The notes: generated from the sequence alone by a model not told the origin. A DNA stretch of 64,000 nt from Luteolibacter yonseiensis (GCF_016595465.1 NZ_JAENIK010000013.1:434001-498000); one strand, 5' to 3'; positions 9,826 through 18,653 are shown, numbered from the stretch's first letter. Translations and numbers: made by a program.

Positions 9826-11228
9826 GGTTGGATCAGGTTGGGGTTCACTCTCTGGCCGTCGCGCAGGCCCTGCGCGGCCATCACGACCCACTCTCCGGGT
9901 TTGATTCCTTCCGAAACCCGGCGGTAACCTTCCCGTGTGTCGGACGTGGTGGCAGCGGTCCGGCCCTCCACCCGTTTGGTGCGGGGGTCGCAGATCCAGA
10001 CCTTGCCGCCGCTGATGGATTTTTCAGGAACCCACATCGACAGCGTGCCACCGGCGACAGGAGCGGAAGAAGAAGAAGAAGCCGCCACCACAGGCGGTGC
10101 GAGAAACTCGGCCCGGCAAAGCATTTCCGGCCTGAGGATATCCACGGGGTCGAGGATCCTGACCTTCGCCTGCAGGGTGTTCCGCTGCAGGTCCGCCTGC
10201 CCCGTGATGACGGTCACTTCTCCACGGAACACGCGTTCGGGAAGCAGGCTGCAGTGGATCTTCGCGGGCTGGCCCACCTGAAGCCCGGCGGCGTCGGCCA
10301 ATGGCACATCCACCCTCACCTGGAGCTTCCCGGGGTCGTATAAGATGGCGACGGTCGAGCTGTCCGCCTCGTCCATCGACAGCATGCGTTTGTCACCCGG
10401 AGCGACGGCCAGCCGCAGCACCCGTCCGGAAATGGGTGCGGCAATGCGGGTCCGGTCCAGCGCCAGACGAGCCTTTTCCACCTCGATGGCCGCCGCGGCG
10501 ATCCCGTCATCCTTGACCTGCGTCTCCATCTCCAGGCGGGCGATGTCGGCGGCAATTTCGTCCGCCCCCGTCTCCACCATCGACCTCTGCGCCTGCTCAC
10601 GGGCGAGCCGGAGTCTGGCGGAAACCACATCACTCCGGCTCACCGCCCCTTCCGGCAGCCGTTCCACCCTCCCGAACTGGTCGGCGGCCTCGTCCTCCAA
10701 AGTCCGGGCCGCCTCGATCGCGGCCCGCGCGGAAGCCAGTTTTTTCCGGACGGTGAGGATGATCCCCAAATGGCTGGCATGGGAGGAAACCGCCATCCGG
10801 TGGTTCTGCTCCGCAGCCCTGAGCGCGAGCCGCGCGTCGTCCGCGACCAGGGTCGCAAGCAAATCACCTTTCTTCACGGTCTGCCCCTCCAGCACGTTCA
10901 CCGAATCCACCACCCCGTCGATAAGGGCGGTGGCCTTGGTCGGGAGCGGATCGGGCTCGATCCAGCCGCTCGCTTGGAAAAGCATCGGTCCGGACGCGGA
11001 TGGGGCGGCTTGCGTCCGCACGGCGGCGGGTGCCTCGGCCCCCCCCGGTGTGGTGAGGACAATCGCCACATCCACATCCCTGGCCGGCAGCAACCGGTCC
11101 CGGAACAGGGCGAGGAAAATGAGAAGGAAGCCGAAGGCGATGGCCAGGGGCAGCAGCCATGCCGGGGACCGTCGGGAGGGTGCGCGCGGGTCATTCGGAC
11201 GCGCCAGCGATTCTAAAGTGGAATTCAT
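9822..11228 (-). CDS. Periplasmic adaptor (membrane fusion protein, MacA/HlyD family)
   Basis: This 468-residue protein has one N-terminal membrane anchor (about 24-42), a split biotinyl-lipoyl domain (TALIDGVVDSVNVLEGQTVKKGD and RIAAPISGRVLRLAVAPGD), an intervening helical hairpin of about 130 residues, then beta-barrel and membrane-proximal domains. It would link the ABC complex to the outer membrane or to a substrate-delivery partner. It stands first of four overlapping genes (adaptor, ATPase, two permeases), preceded by the Cys/His-rich protein 105 bases upstream. No TolC-like outer-membrane gene is present in the window. Confidence 0.93.
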   Translation of the reverse strand: MNSTLESLARPNDPRAPSRRSPAWLLPLAIAFGFLLIFLALFRDRLLPARDVDVAIVLTTPGGAEAPAAVRTQAAPSASGPMLFQASGWIEPDPLPTKATALIDGVVDSVNVLEGQTVKKGDLLATLVADDARLALRAAEQNHRMAVSSHASHLGIILTVRKKLASARAAIEAARTLEDEAADQFGRVERLPEGAVSRSDVVSARLRLAREQAQRSMVETGADEIAADIARLEMETQVKDDGIAAAAIEVEKARLALDRTRIAAPISGRVLRLAVAPGDKRMLSMDEADSSTVAILYDPGKLQVRVDVPLADAAGLQVGQPAKIHCSLLPERVFRGEVTVITGQADLQRNTLQAKVRILDPVDILRPEMLCRAEFLAPPVVAASSSSSAPVAGGTLSMWVPEKSISGGKVWICDPRTKRVEGRTAATTSDTREGYRRVSEGIKPGEWVVMAAQGLRDGQRVNPNLIQP

Positions 11229-11333
11229 TGTTTATCATGCGGAAATCAGAGGAAAAAGGCATGCCTTTGGAAAAAGACATGCCACAAATGACCACCGGGA
11301 ACAGGCAGCCACCAGTGGTGCGGCTGCACCACC

Positions 11334-11738
11334 TCAAATCCTCCAAACCGCCAGCAGGGCGCGACGGCATCCCTGCGGATCCGGCCCACGGATGGGGGCC
11401 GAAGGATGGAAAACCGCGCCCGCCACGAACCAGACAGCCGGTCCTGCGGAAACAAGCGGTGGCAGATCCACCACCGCCATGTCCGGCATCTCGACATGCC
11501 AGTCCGGCAGGGTCGAATCCGGCACGCTCTTCAGCTCCGCGCAGCATTCCTCATGCTGGTGCGTCTCGCACTCGTCGCAGCATTCCGATTTCCCGGCCTT
11601 TTTATTGGAAGGGGCCTCTTCGGGAACTCCTGTCTCCAGCAAACAGACACGGATGGGAGACGCCGCCGTCGGAAGCATCGCTCCGAAGCAGACCAGCAAC
11701 AACATTGCCAGAAATTGTCTCACAAGAAAAGAAGTCAC
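11334..11738 (-). CDS. Small exported Cys/His-rich protein heading the export operon
   Basis: A 134-residue protein with a signal peptide (MTSFLVRQFLAMLLLVCFGAMLPTAA). The mature part has a dense cluster SECCDECETHQHEECC (Cys53, 54, 57, 65, 66 with His60 and His62) among acidic residues, followed by a Pro-rich, nonpolar C-terminal half. I know no family for it. The cluster would suit soft-metal binding or multiple disulfides. It reads in the same direction as the adaptor-ABC operon and ends 105 bases before it, so it is probably the first gene. A perfect 13-bp inverted repeat lies 100 bases upstream of its start. Confidence 0.65.
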   Translation of the reverse strand: MTSFLVRQFLAMLLLVCFGAMLPTAASPIRVCLLETGVPEEAPSNKKAGKSECCDECETHQHEECCAELKSVPDSTLPDWHVEMPDMAVVDLPPLVSAGPAVWFVAGAVFHPSAPIRGPDPQGCRRALLAVWRI

Positions 11739-11837
11739 GCTGGTGTGAGATCCGGGTCAAGGGAATATTCCAAAAGCAGGCATCCGAAAAACAACGGATG
11801 TTTTCCGGACATTCGGCAGAACCTCCGGATCCCGGCG

Positions 11838-11876
11838 TTTTCTCAGACCGATCGAATTCTTAGCGGTCTGAGAAAA
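11838..11876. promoter_or_regulatory. Perfect 13-bp inverted repeat upstream of the export operon
   Basis: TTTTCTCAGACCG (11838-11850) and its exact complement CGGTCTGAGAAAA (11864-11876) flank a 13-base spacer. It lies between the end of the gene at 11896 and the start of the gene at 11738. As an RNA hairpin it lacks a proper U tract on the minus strand after the stem, so it could be either a terminator for the upstream gene or an operator for the export operon. Confidence 0.55.
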
Positions 11877-11895
11877 ATCCTCCCGCCCGCACTCC

Positions 11896-12282
11896 TCAGC
11901 GGTTCACGATCTCACCCTTGAGTTCGCTCCAGATGTAGACCGCCTCCCCGGTGCGTTCCTGGCGACTTTCCCACATGAACCAGCCGAGCGACTCGTTCCA
12001 GAAAAGGTTGTAGAAAACCATCTTCCTTGCCTGCGAGGCCCCGTCCCGGACAGGCAGGATCGCCGCCACCCGGCGTACGTGCTTCACCTCGAACCCGTCG
12101 CCACTGCGCTCGCTGCCCTCGACGATGAAGGAGATCTGGATGGTGTTGTCCTGGACGTTCGATTTCATGGAAATCAAACGCACCGCGTCTTTCGGCAGGA
12201 GTTCCTTGGTAGGTTCCGCCGCCATTCCGGTGAGCGATGACATCGCAAACACCCCGACCATCGAGAGTAGGAATTTTCTCAT
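11896..12282 (-). CDS. Exported hypothetical protein
   Basis: A 128-residue protein with a signal peptide (MRKFLLSMVGVFAMSSLTGMAA). The mature domain is probably beta-rich, with many aromatic residues near the C-terminus (NLFWNESLGWFMWES, VYIWSEL). No cysteines and no recognised family. It reads toward the export operon but is separated from it by about 160 bases containing a perfect inverted repeat, so it may be a separate transcript. Confidence 0.6.
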   Translation of the reverse strand: MRKFLLSMVGVFAMSSLTGMAAEPTKELLPKDAVRLISMKSNVQDNTIQISFIVEGSERSGDGFEVKHVRRVAAILPVRDGASQARKMVFYNLFWNESLGWFMWESRQERTGEAVYIWSELKGEIVNR

Positions 12283-12711
12283 TTCCAGATGACGTCCGCC
12301 CTCCGGTATTTATTCGAAGAAAATTCGTCATTTTCATCACCCGGATATCGTATTTGCGATGGGTTGATTTCCGGCATGTTTCCCGCGTTTCTTTTTCCGC
12401 GTCCGGTGGATTTTACTGTGAACGAGGAATATGGGTGATAAACCCGCCGCTATGGAAAACCATAAGGAAAACCCGGCTTCCAACAACATCCCACCACCCG
12501 ACCCATGGGGTATCGCGCCAGGCGTGACACCGCAGACCCCTCTCGGCGCGTTCATACAAGGAATTCTGCGACTTTTGAAAAAACAAAGAGGGGGTTCCGG
12601 CAAATGAAAATTCCTCCATGGATACGGGTGGAGCGAATTTTTGCCCCCCGGGACTAGCAAACCTTCGACAGAAACGCGGGCAATTCGTTAGAATTTCATC
12701 CGACATGGCAT
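12283..12711. other. 430-base stretch with no supportable gene
   Basis: It separates the exported protein at 11896-12282 from the EamA gene. Open frames on the minus strand (for example 12413-12706) have no protein-like composition or start context. I see no strong hairpin or repeat. It should carry the promoter for the 12282 gene. Confidence 0.45.
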
Positions 12712-13623
12712 TCAGGTCGCCCGCGAGGACCTCCCGACCCTCCGTAAAACCAGCGGATGCAGCAGGTTCGCCAGCAGGATGGTGGCCGTGCCGATAAAGA
12801 AACCGACGTGCAGTTGCCTGTGCTCACCGAACAACACCGCCGCCGCCGCGATTCCGTAGACGGGTTCCAGATTCAGCGCGAGATTCACCGTGTAGGCACT
12901 GAACTTGCGCAGCAGGTGGATGTGGAATCCGTGGGCGAAGACGGTGCAGACCCAGGCGAGGAACAACAGCCAGAGCCAGTCGAGACGCTGCCATTTCATC
13001 AGGTTTTCAAGACCCGTCCGCCCTTCGAAAACGAGAAGTCCGAGCAGGCAGGTCAGACAGGCTCCCGCCATCTCCCATGCCACCATCAACGCGGGATCAT
13101 GATTTCCCTGGTTCACCAGCCGGCGGTTCAGCACGGGGAAAACAGACGCCAGCAGCGCGCTCAGCAATGCCAGCCCCAGTCCCGCCCAGTGGCCGTTTTC
13201 ATACCCCGCGATGACAACGATACCGAGGAAAACCAGCATCCCCAGCGCGACCTCCAGCGTCCGCACCGGACGCTTTTCCAACAATGGCTCGGTAAAGGCG
13301 GTGAAGAACGAAACCGTGGCCAGCCCGGCAAGGCAGATGGAGATGTTCGAGACCTTGATGGAGCCGAAAAAGCACAGCCAGTGCACGCCGACAATCCCGC
13401 CGATCCCCAACAGCGTCGCCGCCTGCCGCATGGGAAGACGCAGGCGTTTCCGTGCGAAAACCACGACACAGAACGCCGCTCCCAGCGATGCCAGGAACGT
13501 GCGCCATACGACGAGTTGGAGCGCCGGAAGCGAGATCAGATGCCCGAGCACCGCCGTGGTGGCGAGCAGCGCCACCAGGAGGTGGAGCTGCACGAAGACC
13601 CGCTGTGGCTGGGAAGGGCTCAC
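12712..13623 (-). CDS. EamA/DMT-family transporter
   Basis: The 303-residue protein has ten predicted membrane segments in two EamA repeats of five. Typical features are a small cytosolic loop at ARKRLRLP after TM2, a GENGHW-like loop between halves, and NLEPVYGIAAAAVLFGEH in the second repeat, the usual EP...A...L.GE signature. Members export amino acids and small metabolites. It begins at a GTG that overlaps the lysA stop (GTGA), so it is coupled to diaminopimelate decarboxylase. Export of lysine or a related compound is a reasonable guess from context only. Confidence 0.9.
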   Translation of the reverse strand: MSPSQPQRVFVQLHLLVALLATTAVLGHLISLPALQLVVWRTFLASLGAAFCVVVFARKRLRLPMRQAATLLGIGGIVGVHWLCFFGSIKVSNISICLAGLATVSFFTAFTEPLLEKRPVRTLEVALGMLVFLGIVVIAGYENGHWAGLGLALLSALLASVFPVLNRRLVNQGNHDPALMVAWEMAGACLTCLLGLLVFEGRTGLENLMKWQRLDWLWLLFLAWVCTVFAHGFHIHLLRKFSAYTVNLALNLEPVYGIAAAAVLFGEHRQLHVGFFIGTATILLANLLHPLVLRRVGRSSRAT

Positions 13624-14909
13624 AGTTCCCCGGCGATGACGTCATCCAGCGTCTGACGCTTGCGGATGACCGTCGCCGTCCCACCCTCCACGAGGATTTC
13701 CGCAGGCAGCGGGCGTGAATTGTAGTTCGACGCCATCGCGAAACCGTAGGCACCGGCGGACATCAGCGCGATGTAGTCGCCGGGTTGGAAATCCGGCAGC
13801 AGGCGGTCCTGGCAGAAGAAGTCGCCGCTCTCGCAGATGGGCCCCACGACGTCCACCTTGAAGCGCTCGCCTGTCGGGGGCTCCGACAGCGGCACGATTT
13901 CGTGGTGGCCTTCATAAAGCGCCGGGCGGATGAGGTCGTTCATGCCGGCGTCCACGATCTTGAAGGTCTTCGCCGAGCCGCGCTTTTCGAAAAGGCACTT
14001 GGTCAGCAGCACGCCGGAGTTCCCCACGATCAGGCGACCGGGCTCCAGCAGGATTTTCAGCCCGAGGCCCTTGAGGCGTGGGACCAGTTCCTCACCGTAG
14101 CGCGAGATGGTCAGCGGACGCTCTTCCAGAGGCTGGCTTTCCCACCAATCGACCGCGCCGGATTCCAGCGACTCCTTGTAGATGATGCCGATGCCGCCGC
14201 CGATGGACCAGAACTCGATGCCGTGCTTCTCCTTGAGGGTGAGCACCAGCGGTGTCACCTTTTCCACCGCCTCGATGAAAGGGGAAATGGAGGTAAGCTG
14301 CGAGCCGATGTGCATCTGCAGGCCGCGCAGCCTGATGTTTGGCAGCTCCTTCGAAGCACGCTCGTAAAGCTCCTCGATGGCGGTGAAATCCACGCCGAAC
14401 TTGTTCTCGGACTTGCCGGTGGAAATGTATTTGTGGGTCTTCGCGTCCACGTTCGGGTTCACGCGCACGGCGGCGGGTGCGATCATGCCCAGTTCGCCGG
14501 CCACCTTGTCCAGATAGCGCAGTTCCTCCTCGCTCTCGACGTTGAACGAGTAGATCCCCTGCTCCAGCGCATAAACGATCTCGTCGCGGGTCTTGCCGAC
14601 TCCTGCGAAGGTGCAGTGGGCCGGGTCTCCGCCCGCCTTGATCACGCGGAAAAGCTCGCCGCCGGAAACGATGTCGAAGCCCGCGCCCTTCGTGGCGAGC
14701 AGGCGCAGCACAGAGAGATTGGAATTCGCCTTCACCGCGTAGGCCACCTCATGGTCCACGCCGTCCAGCGCGGCGTCCAGCCGGGTGTAGTGGTCGATGA
14801 TCGTGCCCGCCGAGTAGACGTAGAGCGGTGTGCCGTGCTCGGCGGCCAGCGTGGAGAGATCGACGTCTTCGCAGAAAAGTGAACCGTTTTTGTAGGAAAA
14901 TCCGTGCAT
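13620..14909 (-). CDS. lysA: Diaminopimelate decarboxylase
   Basis: The 429-residue fold-III PLP enzyme converts meso-diaminopimelate to L-lysine, the last step of lysine biosynthesis. The PLP-binding lysine is Lys60 in AYAVKANSN. Other signatures are the glycine loop SIGGGIGI, MHIGSQ, EPGRLIVG, and the active-site CESGD and YGFAMASNYNSRPLP near the C-terminus. Length is normal for LysA. The start at 14909 is the first Met before the FCEDVDL strand. It is followed by a translationally coupled EamA transporter and is divergent from fdhD. Confidence 0.95.
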   Translation of the reverse strand: MHGFSYKNGSLFCEDVDLSTLAAEHGTPLYVYSAGTIIDHYTRLDAALDGVDHEVAYAVKANSNLSVLRLLATKGAGFDIVSGGELFRVIKAGGDPAHCTFAGVGKTRDEIVYALEQGIYSFNVESEEELRYLDKVAGELGMIAPAAVRVNPNVDAKTHKYISTGKSENKFGVDFTAIEELYERASKELPNIRLRGLQMHIGSQLTSISPFIEAVEKVTPLVLTLKEKHGIEFWSIGGGIGIIYKESLESGAVDWWESQPLEERPLTISRYGEELVPRLKGLGLKILLEPGRLIVGNSGVLLTKCLFEKRGSAKTFKIVDAGMNDLIRPALYEGHHEIVPLSEPPTGERFKVDVVGPICESGDFFCQDRLLPDFQPGDYIALMSAGAYGFAMASNYNSRPLPAEILVEGGTATVIRKRQTLDDVIAGEL

Positions 14910-14990
14910 CGCGCGAGGGAAGTATCCGCGAATCCCTTCCGGGTAAAGCGAAGAAGTGAGGTTGCCGGTGGCGGGAGGGTCGCCTGCGGC

Positions 14991-15026
14991 CGGTCGTCTA
15001 TGGGTCTCATGGGACCTCTACGACCG
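14991..15026. repeat. Nested inverted repeat between lysA and fdhD
   Basis: CGGTCGT at 14991-14997 is the exact complement of ACGACCG at 15020-15026. Inside, GGTC (15003-15006) pairs with GACC (15013-15016) around TCATGG. Position between two divergent genes allows a regulatory role, but its GGTC/GACC units also resemble the tandem repeat at 44603-44629. Confidence 0.45.
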
Positions 15027-15172
15027 ATGGATTCCGGGGCCAAGCGGGATGACCACCGGTTCACGGATCAGAAAACAAGCCGTCTCCACCTGACTCCACG
15101 GATCTCTCCGCGATCTCCCTGACCGGCCCATTGGAAGGTTGCCGACGCGCCGGGGCATGGCACTCTTCCTCC

Positions 15173-15940
15173 ATGCCAAGCTCGCGGACCATCTTCCTGA
15201 CCCACCACCATCCCGAAGGCTGCAGGGAGGTCGCCGATGAGGTCGCTGTGGAAGAGCCGTTGGAAATCCGGCTGGACGGCCACCCCGTGGCAGTCGTCAT
15301 GCGCACGCCTGGCCACGACGGAGAACTCGCCCTCGGATTCCTCATCTCCGAAGGCATTATTCCGAACAAGGGCACCCTGCGCAAAACCGAGCCGCGACCG
15401 GACGAAAACCGCATCCTGTTGTTCCTGCACGATGGCGTCGGCGTGGATCTCGCGAAGCTCACCCGCCACTTCTTCACCGGCTCCTCCTGCGGCCTCTGTG
15501 GCAAGGCGACGCTCGACGCCATCCTCTGCGAATTCCCACCCATCGGCGGAAAATTGATAATCCCTGACAACGTCATCCTCAGCGCCCCCGCGAAACTCCG
15601 CGCCGCCCAAGATACCTTCCAAACCACCGGCGGCCTGCACGCTGCGGCACTTTTTTCGGCAGGCGGCGATCTCCTCGTCTGCCGCGAGGACATCGGCCGC
15701 CACAATGCCGTGGACAAGGTCATCGGCCACGCCCTGTTGAATGACATTGATCCCGAAACCTCCTTCCTGCTCGTCTCCGGCAGGCTGTCATTCGAAATCA
15801 TGCAGAAGTCGCTTGCCGCCCGCATCCCCGTCGTCGCCGCGATTTCCGCCCCCAGTTCGCTTGCCGTGGACTTCGCGAAAAACTCCGGTCAAGCGCTCAT
15901 TGGTTTCCTACGCCCGCCGGTTTTCAACCGGTATGCGTGA
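15173..15940 (+). CDS. fdhD: Formate dehydrogenase accessory sulfurtransferase FdhD
   Basis: A 255-residue protein. FdhD carries sulfur from IscS to the molybdenum cofactor of formate dehydrogenases. The conserved CxxC is present (Cys106, Cys109 in SSCGLCGKA), as are the N-terminal EEPLEIRLDG, the GxLISEG turn, CREDIGRHNAVDKVIG and VSGRLSFEIMQKS. Start 15173 is chosen because the family begins near here and upstream residues are not conserved-looking. No formate dehydrogenase lies nearby, so its client is encoded elsewhere. Its 3' end overlaps the convergent response-regulator gene by 33 bases. Confidence 0.93.
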   Translation: MPSSRTIFLTHHHPEGCREVADEVAVEEPLEIRLDGHPVAVVMRTPGHDGELALGFLISEGIIPNKGTLRKTEPRPDENRILLFLHDGVGVDLAKLTRHFFTGSSCGLCGKATLDAILCEFPPIGGKLIIPDNVILSAPAKLRAAQDTFQTTGGLHAAALFSAGGDLLVCREDIGRHNAVDKVIGHALLNDIDPETSFLLVSGRLSFEIMQKSLAARIPVVAAISAPSSLAVDFAKNSGQALIGFLRPPVFNRYA

Positions 15941-16639
15941 GGGGGAATCCGATTCCATACACCCAACGTCCAGCCGGTAACCCACCCCCCGCACCGTGAC
16001 AAGATGCCGGGGATCCGCCGGATCAGGTTCCAGTTTCTGCCGCAGGGTGGTGACGAAATTATCGATGGTCCGGGTGCTCGGGTAGGCATGGTAGCCCCAG
16101 ACGACATCTAAAAATTTCTCGCGGCTCACGGCCTCACCTGCATGAGAGGCAAGGAGGCGGAGCATGCCGGATTCCTTTTCGGACAATGGATGCTCCCGCC
16201 CGGCACGCAGGATGTGCCCCCGGAGGAAGTCGATGGTGGCGGCGCCGATCTCCAACACCTCCGGCACGCCCTGCCCGCGTTCCTGGCGGCGGAGCAAGGC
16301 GCGGATGCGGGCGAGCAGTTCCTTCAGACTGAAAGGTTTCAGCAAATAGTCGTCCGCACCGCTGTCCAAGCCTTCCACCCGGTCATCAATCTGCCCCTTC
16401 GCAGTCAACATCAGCACGGGCATGTCACGACCGCGCTGGCGGAGGGAACGACAGACGGCGAAGCCGTCGAGACCGGGCATCATCACGTCTAGCAGAACAA
16501 GATCGTAGGCCTCGGTACAGGCCATTTCCAATCCGGTGACGCCGTCCGCCGCGGCCCGCACACGGTATCCCTCGGCAGCGAGTGTCTCCACAAGCGCGGT
16601 GCGCATGGGGACTTCGTCTTCGATGATGAGGAGGCGCAT
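15908..16639 (-). CDS. OmpR-family response regulator
   Basis: A 243-residue two-domain regulator. The receiver (1-115) has the acidic pair ED at 7-8, phospho-acceptor Asp51 in LLDVMMPGLDG, and Lys in LLKPF. The winged-helix DNA-binding domain (about 130-230) has LSEKESGMLRLLASHAGEAVSRE and RTIDNFVTTLRQKLEPDP..VRGVGYRL. The partner is the histidine kinase at 16977-18653, on the same strand 337 bases upstream. The gap holds a large perfect inverted repeat, so the two genes may not share one uninterrupted transcript. The C-terminal 11 codons overlap fdhD in the opposite direction. Confidence 0.95.
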   Translation of the reverse strand: MRLLIIEDEVPMRTALVETLAAEGYRVRAAADGVTGLEMACTEAYDLVLLDVMMPGLDGFAVCRSLRQRGRDMPVLMLTAKGQIDDRVEGLDSGADDYLLKPFSLKELLARIRALLRRQERGQGVPEVLEIGAATIDFLRGHILRAGREHPLSEKESGMLRLLASHAGEAVSREKFLDVVWGYHAYPSTRTIDNFVTTLRQKLEPDPADPRHLVTVRGVGYRLDVGCMESDSPSRIPVENRRA

Positions 16640-16976
16640 GGGAGAACGTTGATGTTTGATAGTGAAAGACGGGCCCGGGAGTCGAGAACTGCCGGAGGAA
16701 AGTTTGCTGGTTTCCAGTGTTCGGTTTTCAGGGAAAAACCAAGGCGCGGGAGGTGTGGATTCTTAATTTCGATGTTAAAATGCGTGAAATCGTCATCCGC
16801 GGAAATGTCGCCCGGAGTTCAAGCTTCAGCTTGCTCTTTCACCAGTCTCCGAAAGGAACAGTAGGGGCCTGAGAGAGAGCAAGCTGAAGCTTGAACTCCG
16901 GCAGCACCGAGGAACGCACCGCGCTGTTCCGGTTTCGGGAATCCATTGAAAAACGGTTCATGTGTCGGATGCCTGG
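16640..16976. other. 337-base gap between kinase and regulator genes
   Basis: No gene is supportable here. The main content is the 26-bp perfect inverted repeat annotated separately. The remainder should hold the promoter of the response regulator. Confidence 0.5.
16812..16901. repeat. Perfect 26-bp inverted repeat with 38-base spacer
   Basis: The arm at 16812-16837 (starting CCGGAGTTCAAGC) is the exact reverse complement of 16876-16901 (ending GCTTGAACTCCGG). Each arm itself contains the internal near-palindrome AAGCTTCAGCTT. It is not a T-tailed terminator. This is the form expected of a REP/BIME-type dispersed extragenic element or a miniature inverted-repeat element; no target-site duplication is obvious. 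Confidence 0.85.
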
Positions 16977-18653
16977 TTAAAGATCAGGAACTGGAGGCGA
17001 ACGCGGAAAAGTGAGGACGAAGGTGCTCCCCTGCCCGACGCTTTCCACCATCACCTGCCCGCCATGTGCTTCGGCGATTGCTTTCACCAGGCTTAGGCCG
17101 ATGCCGGTGCCTTGGGTCTCACGGCGGAGTTCGTTGCCGAGGCGGTGGAATTTCTCGAAAATCCTCTGGTGCTCGGATGCGGGAATGCCCGGGCCTTGGT
17201 CGGCGACTTCGATGCTCCAGGTGGGTTGCGTGTCGCCGGCTTTGAGGATGATTTCGATCCGACCGCCGGGTGGGGAAAACTTGATGGCGTTGTCGAGCAG
17301 GTTCACCAGCGCCTGCTGGATGGCGGCGGGATCGGCGCGAACCTCAAAAGGCGGAGGCGGTTCGGCCGGGACCAGTTCGATGGATTTCTCGGCGGCCAAC
17401 CGACCCATCAAATTGACGGTTTCCGCGAGCAACGCAGCGGGATCGATGGTCTCGAAATGCCAGCGCTTGCGGCCTTGTTCGATGCGGGCGAAGTCGAGCA
17501 CGTTCTCGATCAGGTTCGAAAGCCTGGCTCCCTCGCGGGAAATCAGGCCGTGGAATTCGCCCGCGGTGGCGGGTTCGATTTTCCCGGCCACCAACGCGTC
17601 CGCCATCAGCCGGATGGAGGCCACCGGAGCGCGGAGCTCATGGGACACGCTGGCGACGAAATCGCTCTTCATCGCGTTCAACCGCCGTTCGCGTTCGACC
17701 GCGCGGTGGATCAGGAATAAGGCCCCGCCCGAAACCACCACGGCGGAGGCGAGCAGGGCCAGCGTCCACCTTGCCTGCTGGCGTGCGGAGGCTTCGATGA
17801 GGTCGGGACGGGTGACCACCACCTCCAGGCGCAGGCTCCGGATGACCGGAGCGGAGGATCGGGAAACAAACACCTTATCCCGAGGACTGCCGGAAAAATC
17901 CACCGGCATGCTCGCGATTACTTCTCCGCCAACAGTCCCTGCGATCATGCGTCCGTTATCCGACAAGCGAAACTCCGCCCACGGCGGATGGGGCACACGT
18001 GATGACCGGAGCATCCGAGCGACGGACTCCGGATCGAGATACCGCAGCAGCGCCCCCGCCTCCGCCATCCACCACATTCCGCCCCGGTCCTCCAGCCATA
18101 TCCCGGTCCCGGCGATTTCCGGATGCCTGCGGGAAACACCGCGCGCCACTTCGCCTGCCGCCCATTCCTCCGACCACTTGCCGTCCAAATACGGGATCTT
18201 GGAAAGCACCACCGCTGTCAGCACGGAAGGTTCCTCACGGACCGCCAAGGCAGCGAGCGCTTCAGCATCCTCCTTCGCCCGGGTCAGCTCATACAAACGG
18301 AATCCCGCGAGCACCCGCCGCGGCAGACCGCTGGCGGAATGCCCGGCCGCCGGGTCGTCACGCAGCTTCCCCAGCGCGTCCGTCTCCGTCCCGTCAAGCA
18401 CCGCATCGCGTCCGGAGAAAACGGTTGGAACGGGAGGATTTGGGAAAAGCCCAACGGATTGGATGTTTTCAAAAAGCACGCCGGCGAGGTAACCCGCCCT
18501 GAGTTCCGCCGCGGACTCCGCCTCCTCCCTCGCGGACGACCACGCCGCCCGCACCTGCGAGCGCGTGCCGAGCCATGCCAGTCCTCCGAGAAGGAGCAGG
18601 GGCAGGAGTACGGCCAGCGTGAGCCAGCGCAGGGATGAGGGACGGCGGGTCAT
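16977..18653 (-). CDS. Membrane-bound sensor histidine kinase
   Basis: A 558-residue kinase starting MTRRPSSLRW, with TM1 at about 8-27 and TM2 at 296-315 enclosing a periplasmic sensor domain of about 265 residues without a family I recognise. The HisKA region has the phospho-acceptor His338 in SVSHELRAPVASIRL. The ATPase domain shows N box LVNLLDNAIKFSPPGG, G1 VADQGPGIP and G2 TGIGLSLVKAI. The earlier in-frame ATG at 18752 lies within the upstream gene, so 18653 is preferred. It sits 37 bases after the stop of the ankyrin-protein gene and upstream of the OmpR regulator. Confidence 0.93.
   Translation of the reverse strand: MTRRPSSLRWLTLAVLLPLLLLGGLAWLGTRSQVRAAWSSAREEAESAAELRAGYLAGVLFENIQSVGLFPNPPVPTVFSGRDAVLDGTETDALGKLRDDPAAGHSASGLPRRVLAGFRLYELTRAKEDAEALAALAVREEPSVLTAVVLSKIPYLDGKWSEEWAAGEVARGVSRRHPEIAGTGIWLEDRGGMWWMAEAGALLRYLDPESVARMLRSSRVPHPPWAEFRLSDNGRMIAGTVGGEVIASMPVDFSGSPRDKVFVSRSSAPVIRSLRLEVVVTRPDLIEASARQQARWTLALLASAVVVSGGALFLIHRAVERERRLNAMKSDFVASVSHELRAPVASIRLMADALVAGKIEPATAGEFHGLISREGARLSNLIENVLDFARIEQGRKRWHFETIDPAALLAETVNLMGRLAAEKSIELVPAEPPPPFEVRADPAAIQQALVNLLDNAIKFSPPGGRIEIILKAGDTQPTWSIEVADQGPGIPASEHQRIFEKFHRLGNELRRETQGTGIGLSLVKAIAEAHGGQVMVESVGQGSTFVLTFPRSPPVPDL

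Noticed and set aside
12337-12706. Minus-strand frames in the gap before the EamA gene's end
   Set aside because: No protein-like composition; two overlapping frames compete and neither has a plausible start.
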